DNA of 64,000 nt from Sugiyamaella lignohabitans (Eukaryota > Ascomycota > Dipodascomycetes > Dipodascales > Trichomonascaceae). Shown here in pieces: positions 7,905 through 17,500 of the stretch. The position numbers and the translations under genes are program-made. The notes below the pieces were generated by a model. It did no database searches, was not told where the DNA came from, and worked only from the letters and a program-made list of their open reading frames with translations. Every line of letters starts with the position of its first letter. Position 1 is the stretch's first letter. The stretch spans positions 1,612,001 through 1,676,000 of the forward strand of contig NC_031674.1 of assembly GCF_001640025.1 (NCBI RefSeq), written 5' to 3'.

Positions 7905-9110
7905 TTACGACATTTCTTCGCGGTAGTATTGTGAGGACTCGTAGTTCGAGGGGGGTTGATGGGTATATGGCATGTGAGGAGCGCCGCTGTTCATCTGGTT
8001 CATGTACTTGATATGGTTGAGATCAGAACCGTAGATAGACGATGACATGGACATATTTAGTGGAGTAGGTGGCAGAGGACCGACACCAGCGCCAGCATTA
8101 GGAGGACGGGAGAAATAGCTCGAAGTAGGAGACGTCGAGTGCATGGAAATAGGACTTGGTGGGCCTAATGGAGGCAATAAAGTACCGGAAGGAGGGGGTC
8201 GTGAGAGGGTGGCGGCACCAGAAACTGGAGGTCCAGTCGAATAAGAACCGTGAGTTTGATGAGGCAGCTGTTGTGGCTGTTGCTGCTGTTGTTGTGGTTG
8301 CTGGTGCTGGTGTTGTTGTGGAAGTTGAGGACCTGAAGATGTCTTACCAGGGTTCATAATTTGACGTTCCTTCTTACGCAATTTCCACAGACGACGGGTT
8401 TCTCTGAACTCATCAGGCGTCCGCTTGTTGCCATGACGCTGCATAGTAACATGAGCATTCAGATGGTTCAAAGTACCATAAGCTTTTGTGCACGAGGGAT
8501 AGCTGCAATTGTAGATGCGCTCAATTTCCTCGTACTTTCGTCGAGGTCGTTTATTGTTCTGCGAGGCAGGAAGTGAGACAAATTCGTACACAGTACCATT
8601 GGACGTGGTTCGATGGTGGTGGTGATGTTGCTGTTGCAACTGCGACTGATCGGCCGAGCTGCGTCTACGGCGAGATCTTGCAGCAGCAGCGGCAGCAGAA
8701 TTTATATTGCTGTTGGAGTTCATCTGATTTGACCCTGTGCCTCCACTGGATGTCATATAACTGGGACCGGAGAAGCTTCCATGGTTCGACGACGAAGATG
8801 ACGAAGACGACTGCATCTGATAACCACCGGTATTTGTGGTAGAATAATGACCCAAACCAGATGGGAGTGGAGGAGGAGGTATTCCCGAACCGCCGGAAAT
8901 CGACAATCGAGTGCCAAACAGGTCGTCTTGAACAGGGTATTGCATTGAGCTTGGATTATTAGATGTGTGATAGAAGTTCTCGACAGGCGACCGGGGAGGT
9001 TGACGCGGATTATAAGCGTTTGCACTGGGAAGAGTAGGTGAAACCATTGAAGTAGGATGATGGCTTGGAAATTGATGTTCGGGAGGATTACTCATGGTAA
9101 AGTCAGACAT
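7905..9110 (-). CDS. C2H2 zinc-finger transcription factor, Con7-like
   Basis: A 401-aa protein with one C2H2 finger. CSYPSC (Cys 202 and 207) is followed by TKAYGTLNHLNAH and VTMQRH (His 220 and 226), giving Cx4C-x12-Hx5H, then a basic tail KRTPDEFRETRRLWKLRKKE. The AYGTLNHLNAHVTMQ core with the RTPxEFxExRxxWKxRKKE tail is characteristic of the fungal Con7 family, required for morphogenesis and appressorium development in Magnaporthe; assignment is from memory of that motif. The rest is low complexity: poly-Ser (101-108), poly-Ala (139-145), RSRRRRS (a likely nuclear signal), poly-His, and a Gln/Pro-rich C-terminal half. The 13.6-kb gene-free region upstream is unusual and may be its regulatory domain. 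Confidence 0.85.
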   Translation of the reverse strand: MSDFTMSNPPEHQFPSHHPTSMVSPTLPSANAYNPRQPPRSPVENFYHTSNNPSSMQYPVQDDLFGTRLSISGGSGIPPPPLPSGLGHYSTTNTGGYQMQSSSSSSSSNHGSFSGPSYMTSSGGTGSNQMNSNSNINSAAAAAARSRRRRSSADQSQLQQQHHHHHRTTSNGTVYEFVSLPASQNNKRPRRKYEEIERIYNCSYPSCTKAYGTLNHLNAHVTMQRHGNKRTPDEFRETRRLWKLRKKERQIMNPGKTSSGPQLPQQHQHQQPQQQQQQPQQLPHQTHGSYSTGPPVSGAATLSRPPPSGTLLPPLGPPSPISMHSTSPTSSYFSRPPNAGAGVGPLPPTPLNMSMSSSIYGSDLNHIKYMNQMNSGAPHMPYTHQPPSNYESSQYYREEMS

Positions 9111-10800
9111 TTGTGTTTGACAGAGTTATTATGTAGCAAGAGGACTCAGTAACGGAGTTTAACAGGGTTACCAAGATGATTAAGATGACAAATAGACAGT
9201 AGTCTTATACCCAAAAGTAGTCAGATAGCGATAAATGTCGACGAATACAGATTGATATGAAGTAGTATGATAATACTTGAGGAACCTAGAAGACCAGTAT
9301 ATGACTGAATATGACTAGATTATTGCTGGAGGTCGATACCGAGTCGAACTAAACCAATACCGGGGCCGATGCTTGAATCCACGATATACTAGACACTCTA
9401 GAACGGCAGAACCGCTATAAAAAGGCCAGTACCAGATAAGGAACAAGACTAGGCTAAATAGCGAGATAGCCACTAAATCCACGAATAATTATCAGCTAGC
9501 AAATTGGAGTTGTAAAAATAGTGACCGTCAAAAAAATATAAAGACCAGTCAGCAAAAATACACACCCACAGCAGGCTAGCTAGTAATTAGCGATAAGTAA
9601 AAGAATAAGCTTTAACTTTAGCGTTAAACGTGCTCTCAGGATTGCAACAAAATAAGCTTTTTTTAACACCCACGCAAACGAGCCGATGATGCGGAGTGCG
9701 TATAGCTTGTTTAGATAATAGTGCAGGCAGAGACGAAGTAGGGGTTGAAGAGACGGAAGCAGGTAGACTAAGCTAGATTAGTAGCGAAAAAAATCCGGAG
9801 ATGTATCACACGAAAAGTGGTCAAGACAATGACTACACTTGAAATCAAGGTAGAACCAAAAGTACCAATATAGGAGTTGGAAGAGGACGAAATTGGAACC
9901 AAGGCACCAAAAAAAGACCAACCGTGAACCAATTGGATATCAAACAGATACCAAAAAGGTAGACTGAAACAGATAATAGATAGTGATACCGGATACCAAC
10001 GGAGGATCCAGAACAAAGTACCCAAACAGGCAGAAACAGGAGTGGCAAGCGTCTGCAGATGGACAGGTCAAGTAGTGATGTGATAACTGTCAGTGGGGAT
10101 CCAATGGTAGAAATAAATCGACTATCAAAAGCTCAAGCCAGACAAGTGCAGCACAAGGTTTGGACACGAAAAGTGGGAGCGGTACGTTGGAGTAAACCTG
10201 GTAGCTGGAGTGATACTGGTAGCGGTACTGATAGTAGTGACTCTGATACTGATATCGATACAGATTATATCGAGCTGGTGATGCTGATAGTAAATACTAA
10301 TATCGAAGTGGTGGTGATACTGGTACTGATACTAGCGAAAAGTACTAATAAAACGAAGCGAGAAACAAAAGTTTACCAGCTGAGAGTTTAAATATTAAGC
10401 GAAATAACCAAACCAATTCCAGAAACCTAAAAATTGAAAAGGATACTTAGAACAATTATAACCGGTGACGAAAAATAAAATAATCGAAATAATAAAAAAA
10501 ACGAAAATAAAAAAGAATTATTAATAGCGATTAATAAGGGTATGTACAATAGAGAGCCAAAGTATCGAAACGAAAAAAATGGAAAATCAAAAAGAGGACC
10601 AAACACAATCAATATATATTAATATAATGCACACCGGGATAAAAATCCGCTAGACTATTACTACTAGTACAGAGAGATTATAGCTAGGATTAGTTTTAGT
10701 GGGTAAAATGTGCCCTGACTAAAACAAAGACAACCCATTCTGAGAAAGTAGGAGGGGTGCGTACAGCATAAAGACGGGGAGGGGAGGGATGCGCGCAAGA
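9111..10800. other. Upstream region of the Con7-like gene, no gene seen
   Basis: AT-rich, purine-rich on the plus strand, with no credible ORF. Degenerate runs of GATACTGATAGT type occur at 10,200-10,340. It presumably contains the promoter and 5' UTR of the zinc-finger gene, transcribed leftward. Confidence 0.6.
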
Positions 10801-11010
10801 TAGCAGCAGAAAAAGCAATTAAGCAGGGAGATGTGATAATCCTGGCAGTAGGTCGGTATGCTGGTGGGAGGTTGTGGGATGGACAGATTTGGAAGGTATG
10901 TACGAGAGCTGCATGATGCGAACATGATGCGAACGAGTGGGACACATTCGTTTCAGTCTCGTTTGAGTAGCAAGACAAAAACACAAACGAGAGATGGAGG
11001 TGGGGGGAGA

Positions 11011-11031
11011 GGAGCAGCAGCAGCAGCAGCG
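11011..11031. repeat. Short (AGC)n tract
   Basis: About seven AGC units followed by an imperfect CAG/CAC stretch to about 11,055. Confidence 0.85.
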
Positions 11032-11195
11032 CAGAACAGCACCAGCACCACCCACAGCCTGCTGGTTCAGAAAGGCAGGAGGGGCGATGTTATCAGCCAG
11101 CAGCAGCGTCACCAGCAGCCTGTGACCGACCGATAGAGGCACGGGCGGGCCACAAACCCACGATGGGATCTGGCCGGGAAGGGTGACCCCACACC

Positions 11196-11251
11196 CTCCT
11201 GCGAAGCAGGAGCAACCAGGGTCTGGGGCGGAGCCCCAGCCGCCGGAGGCA
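11196..11251 (-). repeat. GC-hairpin element, A half
   Basis: Intact minus-oriented A half with the CTCCTGC-GAA-GCAGGAG hairpin and CTGGGGC-GGA-GCCCCAG. Confidence 0.92.
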
Positions 11252-11436
11252 GGCGGGGAACCCGGTTTAAGTGGGCGAAGCGGGGGGCCACACGAGAACC
11301 GACACGAGACGACACTGGCTACGAAAACTGCCCAGAAAAAGCAAACCCACCCACTACCTCCCGTCCACGAGGGGCAGCTACGCGGAGATAAGAAAACGAC
11401 ACTCCATCTCAAGGGGGCCAGCGAGGGGGGGGGGTC

Positions 11437-11492
11437 TGCCTCCGGCGGCTGGGGCTCCGCCCCAGACCCTGGTTGCTCCTGCTTCGCAGGAG
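11437..11492 (+). repeat. GC-hairpin element, A half
   Basis: Intact plus-oriented A half preceded directly by a run of G (GGGGGGGGGTC), an example of the G-run flank preference. Confidence 0.92.
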
Positions 11493-11915
11493 ATTGCGAG
11501 GACCGTGGAGCCCGCGAAGTCAGAGAAACGAGGGGAGAACGGGAACGGGAGCGGGAAGAAGGGGAGAACCCGAGGGGAAACGGGAACGGGAAAGAGGGGA
11601 GAGGAGGGAGGGGCGATCACGACATGGCAGACGTCACCGTGAATTACTGGGCACACCCGGCTGCTGGACCACCCGGTCGGTCACCCAGTGAGCGAGCCAC
11701 ATCAACGTACTAGCGTCACCGTGCCCCGCCGGTACGGCCTGCCAAACTGTTCGCATTTCTAAACCGGATGATGACGACTAATGATGGGCTGATGCTATTG
11801 TTGGCAACACGCTCAGTGGCAGCAGCCAGCTAGAAAGCCTGCCTAGTTAGACGCTCGTCATCACCAGCATGGAATCTGCCTAACAGTAGCTGGTTCGCTG
11901 GTTCGGTGATAGCGC

Positions 11916-11952
11916 ATGGATGGATGGATGGATGGATGGATGGATGGATGGA
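11916..11952. repeat. (ATGG)n microsatellite
   Basis: About nine perfect tandem ATGG units. Confidence 0.95.
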
Positions 11953-12114
11953 AGCCGGTCCGTCGCGAATTTGTTTTTTCGTCGTCGTTTCCATGGGCGG
12001 ACAGCAGCTGTAGCCTTCCGCCATGACCACTTCCTGCTCCACCTCCACCACCGCCTCACATCAACCCAGTTGGTCTGTAAGCCCGTCAACCACACCCGCC
12101 AATGCGTCACCTCC

Positions 12115-12166
12115 AGCAGAAGCAGAAGCAGAAGCAGCAGCAGCAGCAGCAGCAGCAGCGGCAGCA
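12115..12166. repeat. (CAG/GAAGCA)n microsatellite
   Basis: AGAAGC units running into about eight AGC units, then GGCAGCAC. It is gene-free, so not a coding polyglutamine tract. Confidence 0.9.
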
Positions 12167-12469
12167 CATTTGCTTTTGTCAGCGAGTGGTCTTTTTCTGT
12201 CTTATCTGCAGCGGTCGTACCAACGTTGAGCACAGTCATCTGTCTCTTGTTTAATGGACGTCGAAATAACCGTACATAGAAACCACCGCCCTTGGATTAC
12301 AACAAAAAGCAAGGTGCCGCTGCCTAAATCGTGAAAAAAATCGTCCGTTGCTTTTTCCAATCATAATCCCCACCCATGCATATCCTGCACCCCCCCTCCA
12401 TCCTGTCGCCAAAAGGAAATGTCCCACATCCTTCGCTCCAGAAAAATCCGAGGGTGGGGCCTGGGGGGC

Positions 12470-12605
12470 TGTCTCCGGCGTCTAGGGCGTTGGTCCAGGC
12501 CCTGGCTGCTGCCATCGCTTCGCTCGAGTCGGGTGAGGGGTGTGGAGGAGCTCTCGCGAAGCGAACTCTGCGGGGTCTGGGGCAGCACCCCAGCCGTCGG
12601 AGGCA
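12470..12605 (-). repeat. GC-hairpin element, full length, diverged (B then A)
   Basis: A 136-bp copy recognisable by its length and B-spacer-A layout, but with many substitutions in the left half (GTCTCCGGCGTCTAGGGCG) and a broken A hairpin (CTCTCGCGAAGCGAACTC). It looks like an old insertion. Confidence 0.82.
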
Positions 12606-12882
12606 CGCACGTCACCGTACCGGACCCCTGGCTGGTGCTCATTGCTACCGTCCAGCGAGCATATTCTTGCTATTGAGGACGGGCTGCCGGTTGTCAAATT
12701 ATTGTTGCTGCTGCACTCAGTAGTCCCAGGTGTCCATCACCTGCAGCGCATGTTTAATCACTGCGATGTGCGAAAAAACGAACAAACGAACAAACGAGCC
12801 AGCCAGTCACGAACCACCCCAGCCAACCAACCAGCCGATTCTCCTCGGCCCCCCACCCCCTCGATGCCCACTACCCACGCCC

Positions 12883-12943
12883 GACTCGAGCGCAGCGAGA
12901 GGAGCCACCAGGGTCTGGGGCGGAGCCCCAGCCGCCGGAGGCA
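12883..12943 (-). repeat. GC-hairpin element, B half
   Basis: Minus-oriented B half with the arm GACTCGAGCGCAGCGAG, followed directly by a C-run (GTCCCCCCC). Confidence 0.92.
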
Positions 12944-13339
12944 GTCCCCCCCTCCTTCTCAGCCCGTGACCCGCCCAGAGGGGCCGGCCGCAGCGATTGT
13001 GCAACCCGTATGCTGGAGCGTTATAATATTGTAAAGATAGGAAGGAGCAGCATGCACCAGGCAGTCCGAGCGGCAGCGCCCTGAAAACAGAAGGATCGGA
13101 AGGGCGCTCAGTGCTGGATTTATTTTCGCGCCGGTCATCAGCTCTAGTGAGAGGTTTTATTTTGTTTTTCTGGGTCTGCTGTACATGGCTACACTGGGCA
13201 TGTTCGCTCCTGTAATCCATTACGTTACCACCACGTTTCTTTTTCCGCGAGCTACTGCGTCAAGAGGGGTAAGGCCATTACCGGGGAGAACTGCCACCGT
13301 CCACGGGGACCAAGGTGGGGTAGCTGGGGGCCAGTGGGT

Positions 13340-13392
13340 GCGCCTCCGGCGGCTGGGCTCCGCCCAGACCTGGTTGTGCTCGCTTCGCGAGC
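13340..13392 (+). repeat. GC-hairpin element, A half with shortened hairpin 1
   Basis: Hairpin 1 has lost one pair from both sides (CTGGGC-TCC-GCCCAG) and the A hairpin is GCTCGC-TTC-GCGAGC. Both remain perfectly paired. Confidence 0.9.
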
Positions 13393-13478
13393 TTGGGGGG
13401 TCCGTGCCAAGAAATGCTGATGTGGCCACGAGCGGGGTTGGTTGGTTGCCTGATGTAGCCAACTGGGGGTAGGGGGTG

Positions 13479-13632
13479 TGCTTCCGGCGGCTGGTTGTCG
13501 GCCCCAGACCCCGCTGCTCCTGTCGCTCCGCTCAAGTCGTTCCGCTCAAGTCGTTCCGCCCCACGATCCCAGCCAACTCCTGCTTCGCAGGAGCAACCAG
13601 GGTCTGGGGCGGAGCCCCAGCCGCCGGAGGCA
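13479..13632 (-). repeat. GC-hairpin element, full-length-like, with flipped A hairpin
   Basis: Diverged B half (13479-13540, hairpin 1 broken), a 13-bp tandem duplication of TTCCGCTCAAGTC, then an intact A half. The A hairpin loop reads TTC, whereas every other minus-oriented copy reads GAA, so the hairpin appears inverted in place. It is followed by a C-run. Confidence 0.85.
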
Positions 13633-14028
13633 GACCCCCCTCCCCCACGCGCGATCTAGCGATCCATTGTGAAAAAAAATGTGAGTTCGTTCCGTGGTAA
13701 GACATGTCGAAAGAGGAACGGAGGCGGCCAGCCACGGCCATCGGACGTGCCAGAAGACAATGGCTTGGCCGACCATCATCGACAGCCCATCGGACGACTG
13801 ACAGTTGACAGTTGACTTGCATCAGGCTCTCTGGGCCCGCAGACCAGCAGACTAGCGCGTGGATTGACAGACATTGGGCCGGTCCCAGCTACCAACCATC
13901 AGCCAGCCGGAGGGGCTCTTGATGCCACTACCACCACCCGCCCGCCATGACACTAACACACGAGACCGTTAATCAGTCAGGCCATTAGCTTGTCACCGCT
14001 AGTGGGTCGACTCGGGCGTGGCGGGGTA

Positions 14029-14164
14029 TGCCTCCGGCGGCTGGGGCTCCGCCCCAGACCCTGGTTGCTCCTGCTTCGCAGGAGTGTCTGGACCCCTCAA
14101 CACCCGACTCGAGCGCAGCGAGAGGAGCAGTGGGGTCTGGGGCGAAGCCCCAGCCGCCGGAGGC
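14029..14164 (+). repeat. GC-hairpin element, full length (A then B)
   Basis: 136 bp. A arm CTCCTGC-TTC-GCAGGAG, spacer TGTCTGGACCCCTCAACACCC, B arm GACTCGAGCGCAGCGAG. Right-hand hairpin 1 is CTGGGGC-GAA-GCCCCAG. Confidence 0.93.
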
Positions 14165-14378
14165 TGGCCCCTCCCACCGAGTGGAACAGGCCCAGCTCAG
14201 TCACTAGACCACGGGGCTAGTGTTGGCGCTACTGCGGTGATGTGCAATTTTAGTGCACAGGCAGGCGGGCCAGCTCATTAGCGGACGTTGGCGAGAGCAG
14301 CAGCTCCACCGCCAAAACTAGCTCGCTCGCTGCCATAATAGTGGGGCAGTTATAGCGGCAGCCCACCAGCAGCAGCAG

Positions 14379-14415
14379 AGGCAGAGGCAGAGGCAGAGGC
14401 AGAAGCAGAAGCAGC
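14379..14415. repeat. (GGCAGA)n microsatellite
   Basis: About five to six GGCAGA/AGAAGC units downstream of a short CAG run. Confidence 0.88.
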
Positions 14416-14659
14416 ATCCCGCAGCGGCACCTCCAGCATCTGCTCTTTAGAAGCAGCAGCAGCAGCGGATGGAATCTCATTCAAAAATGCAGCGGCCAGC
14501 CCCGCGTATGTAGTGAAAATAGTCGAGGGTGTGCATTCCGATGTTGTTCCGGACCTTTGTTGTGAGTGCAGACGACCGACCTTTGTTTGGTTCCGATGGA
14601 TGCAGATTATTCCGGCCCCCACACGCTAACCTCGAGCGAAGAGGGGGAGGGGGGGGGTC

Positions 14660-14796
14660 TGCCTCCGGCGGCTGGGGCTCCGCCCCAGACCCTGGTTGTG
14701 CTCCGCTTCGCGGAGCCACTGGGACTGTCGACGCCCGACTCGAGCGCAGCGAGAGGAGCAGTGGGGTCTGGGGCGCAGCCCCAGCCGCCGGAGGCA
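14660..14796 (+). repeat. GC-hairpin element, full length (A then B)
   Basis: 137 bp. A arm GCTCCGC-TTC-GCGGAGC, spacer with GTCGACGCCC, B arm GACTCGAGCGCAGCGAG. It is preceded by a long G-run ending GGGTC and followed by GCCACCCC. Confidence 0.93.
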
Positions 14797-15207
14797 GCCA
14801 CCCCTCTCTTCAATTGTGTGGCCGGGATCTGCCTTCCCAGCCCGGTTAGTGCTGAGGGTGTGATCGATGGGGAGGAGGGACGTACAATCGCGCAAAGGAG
14901 ATAGAAATGCGACAATCAAAAAGCAAATTGGAGCTGCGAAGTTCATGGCACTTGGGGTCTAACTGCTTTCAACAGCGCGCCACCCTGCCTCGAAACATCC
15001 ACCCATCAAAAAAAGACCATTAGTCCCCACTGGTGCTGGTGCTGGTGCTCCCCGCTAATTTAGCATGCAGCTGCACTAGTCTAAATTGTGTTAATTCCTC
15101 GCTAGCACCAGGTGGTGCTAGTGGGATCTGTATCACAGCCAATCACTGAGTATCGCGACATGCTTTTGTTTGTTTGTTTGCTGGGCCTTTACGAGGGGTA
15201 GGGGGTC

Positions 15208-15332
15208 TGCCTCCGGCGGCTGGGGCTCCGCCCCAGACCCTGGTTGCTCCTGCTTCGCAGGAGTTTCTGGGCCCGTCGACGCCCGACTCAAGCGAAGCGG
15301 GAGGAGTAGCGGGGTCTGCCCCCCAGCAGCCC
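15208..15332 (+). repeat. GC-hairpin element, full length with truncated right end
   Basis: Intact A half and spacer (GGGCCCGTCGACGCCC). The B half carries GACTCAAGCGAAGCGGG, but its terminal hairpin has an internal deletion (GGGGTCTGCCCCCCAGCAGCC) and the GGAGGCA end is gone. Confidence 0.88.
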
Positions 15333-15528
15333 GACACGGGCCCACCCATGGCTGTGTGTGATTTTGATCAAAATCATGGAGAAGATGGCCCGATGCAGCG
15401 CTAACAATGGCGGCCCCATACCGCGACTGCCCACTACTGGTTTAGCGAATGATTTACAAGGTTAACCTTAAAGATCCAGGACTGGGGGCCGTTAGGCATG
15501 GATGGGCATGACCGGCCCACCAACACAA

Positions 15529-15590
15529 CGACTCGAGCGAAGCGAGAGGAGCAACCAGGGTCTGGGGCGGAGCCCCAGCCGCCGGAGGCA
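15529..15590 (-). repeat. GC-hairpin element, B half
   Basis: Intact minus-oriented B half, followed immediately by GACCCCC, so the terminal palindrome extends into a C-run. Confidence 0.92.
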
Positions 15591-16257
15591 GACCCCCAGT
15601 CCCCTCGTACCCCCCTCTAGTGCCCATGCTTTTGGTAGGACAGGAGAGACCTACGGCCGCCTCGCTAGGTTAATTTTACTTAAGCTTTAGTTTAAGTTTT
15701 GGGCTTGACTGCTTAAACCACTTAAGCTCAGCCCGGGCGGGTTTAGAGCAGCGGCCGGACGTGACAGGCTGGGCGTGGTAGGTCAGCAGGCAGCAGCGAG
15801 AAAGACATGCCACTGAGCTTAATATTACTTCTTTACTTTTTGCTTTTACTTTTGGTTTTGGTTCATTTGGTTTTTATTTTTATTTTTATTATTATTCGCT
15901 ATCCACTGTCGGGCGCCGCTCTGAGCGCATTGCTCGACTGAGACACCGGCCGTGCTCTTCCTACCCCGCCGCCTCAGTTGTCCAGCAGCGGGCCCTGCCA
16001 GACTCACAGCTCGTTCGGATCAGAATCCCGTGCCGGTGTCGTGCTCGCAGAACAACCTCTCACCCCCCGTCCACACGCCAGCATCTCAAGAAATGGCCTG
16101 ATCTTTTCGCTCTCAAGCACCCCTCCGAAGTGGGGAGTCCGCCTTACCTAAACAAGCCGTCGATCGCCAGCCTGCCACTGCTGCTGCTGCACCCCGCAAG
16201 CCTGTCAGTCAGGTTGCGGCCGATCTGCTCTCTTAGCCGCCAGGTCACCACCGTGGC

Positions 16258-16319
16258 TGCCTCCGGCGGCTGGGGCTCCGCCCCAGACCCTGGTTGCTCC
16301 TCTCGCTGCGCTCGAGTCG
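16258..16319 (+). repeat. GC-hairpin element, B half
   Basis: Intact plus-oriented B half with the arm CTCGCTGCGCTCGAGTCG. Confidence 0.92.
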
Positions 16320-17388
16320 GGCGTGGGGATCGGGTCGGAGCTGGGTTAGGAGAGGTCTGGTGCGGTGGGGTGAAGTGGAGGGAGGAGGAGGAGGAGTGAG
16401 GCGTTTGACGGATGGGTGTACTGGTCTGGCGGATAACGTCGCAGCTTCTGCGGTCTCACTCTTAATTCTAGGGGTCACAGAATAGAGCCTTTGCGGGCTG
16501 CTCCGCCCAAGCTGGCAGGGCTATGACTATCACTTCATGTATAGTCCCGAAACCGGATTTATTCACGACGCTTAGGATCCACCGCTATAGCCCGGTATAT
16601 TCCATACGTAATATGCAGACCTATTCAATTTCCATATGTAACGTTTGCTGTGGGCAATGGAAAATATGTACAGTAGTGGAAGAAGCATCTAATTTAATAT
16701 TATTTGTTCCATATTTATTTTTTGGATATGTGGGCAAACTTCATGTACTGTTTATTTTATACCTATCAAATATGTATAATAATATTTTGCTTTATTTTAT
16801 TCCGTTTTTATTATTCTTGATTTATATATGGTTGATTTTTTATCTATACCACTCACTAGCTTCCCTTCTTGCCTTTGCTTTTAGCATTGCTTTTGTCTTT
16901 TGCTGCTGGTTTGTCTTGCTTTTCCGGTTGCATTTACTAACCGCCTTTGCTTTTATCTCAACTCTTGATTCTGATTTACCTTCTTTTTCTTTTTTATCTT
17001 TTTTGTCTATTTATTTATTTTTATTTATGCTGTGTATGTATAGTGCAAACGTAATGTATATCTCCGGCCAACCCCTTGTCTCTTTTTATAGAAGCCAGTG
17101 CAGCGGTACATCAAACGAACATGTCTCACACGGACATATCGCGGACGCAAACACGTTGAGCAGCTACTCACTCCTCTCCAGAATACATACCACAGATGCG
17201 CTCTGCCACAGCTGCCCTCTCTTTTGGGATCCTATCTGTAAGGACATCTCCTTTTGGGAAATACTTTCCCAGCTTCCTGTCGGCCGGCACTTACCGACCT
17301 CCGACCCGACCCACTCCCTCCACTTCTACCTCACAGCCAACCAAACAGTCCATCCAAAAAACGTTTTTTACCAGGCAGCCCGACGCCC

Positions 17389-17448
17389 GACTCGAGCGCA
17401 GCGAGAGGAGCCACGGGGTCTGGGGCAGAGCCCCAGCCGCCGGAGGCA
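17389..17448 (-). repeat. GC-hairpin element, B half
   Basis: Minus-oriented B half with hairpin 1 loop AGA, followed by a C-run. It is the last element before a 5-kb element-free AT-rich zone. Confidence 0.92.
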
Positions 17449-17500
17449 TACCCCCCCCTCCCCCTACATGAGAACGAGAAACAACCCCTGAAGGGGGAAA

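Larger units (their letters stand above)
10801..17500. other. GC-rich gene desert with dense GC elements and microsatellites
   Basis: About 6.7 kb without a recognisable gene. It holds 17 GC-element halves (several full-length) flanked by G-runs and C-runs, trinucleotide and tetranucleotide tracts, and a T-rich segment (16,700-17,040). Open frames here are products of the stop-free elements or of pyrimidine-rich sequence. Confidence 0.7.

Noticed and set aside
11183..11713. Open frames of 120-180 codons in the gene desert rich in Pro, Gly and Arg
   Set aside because: They are translations of GC elements and their G/C-rich flanks; the same peptides appear at dozens of unrelated loci.
16523..17491. 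A 322-codon open frame with many hydrophobic residues
   Set aside because: It comes from a T-rich strand (16,700-17,040), shows no family resemblance, and its C-terminus reads through a GC element. Most likely a chance open frame.
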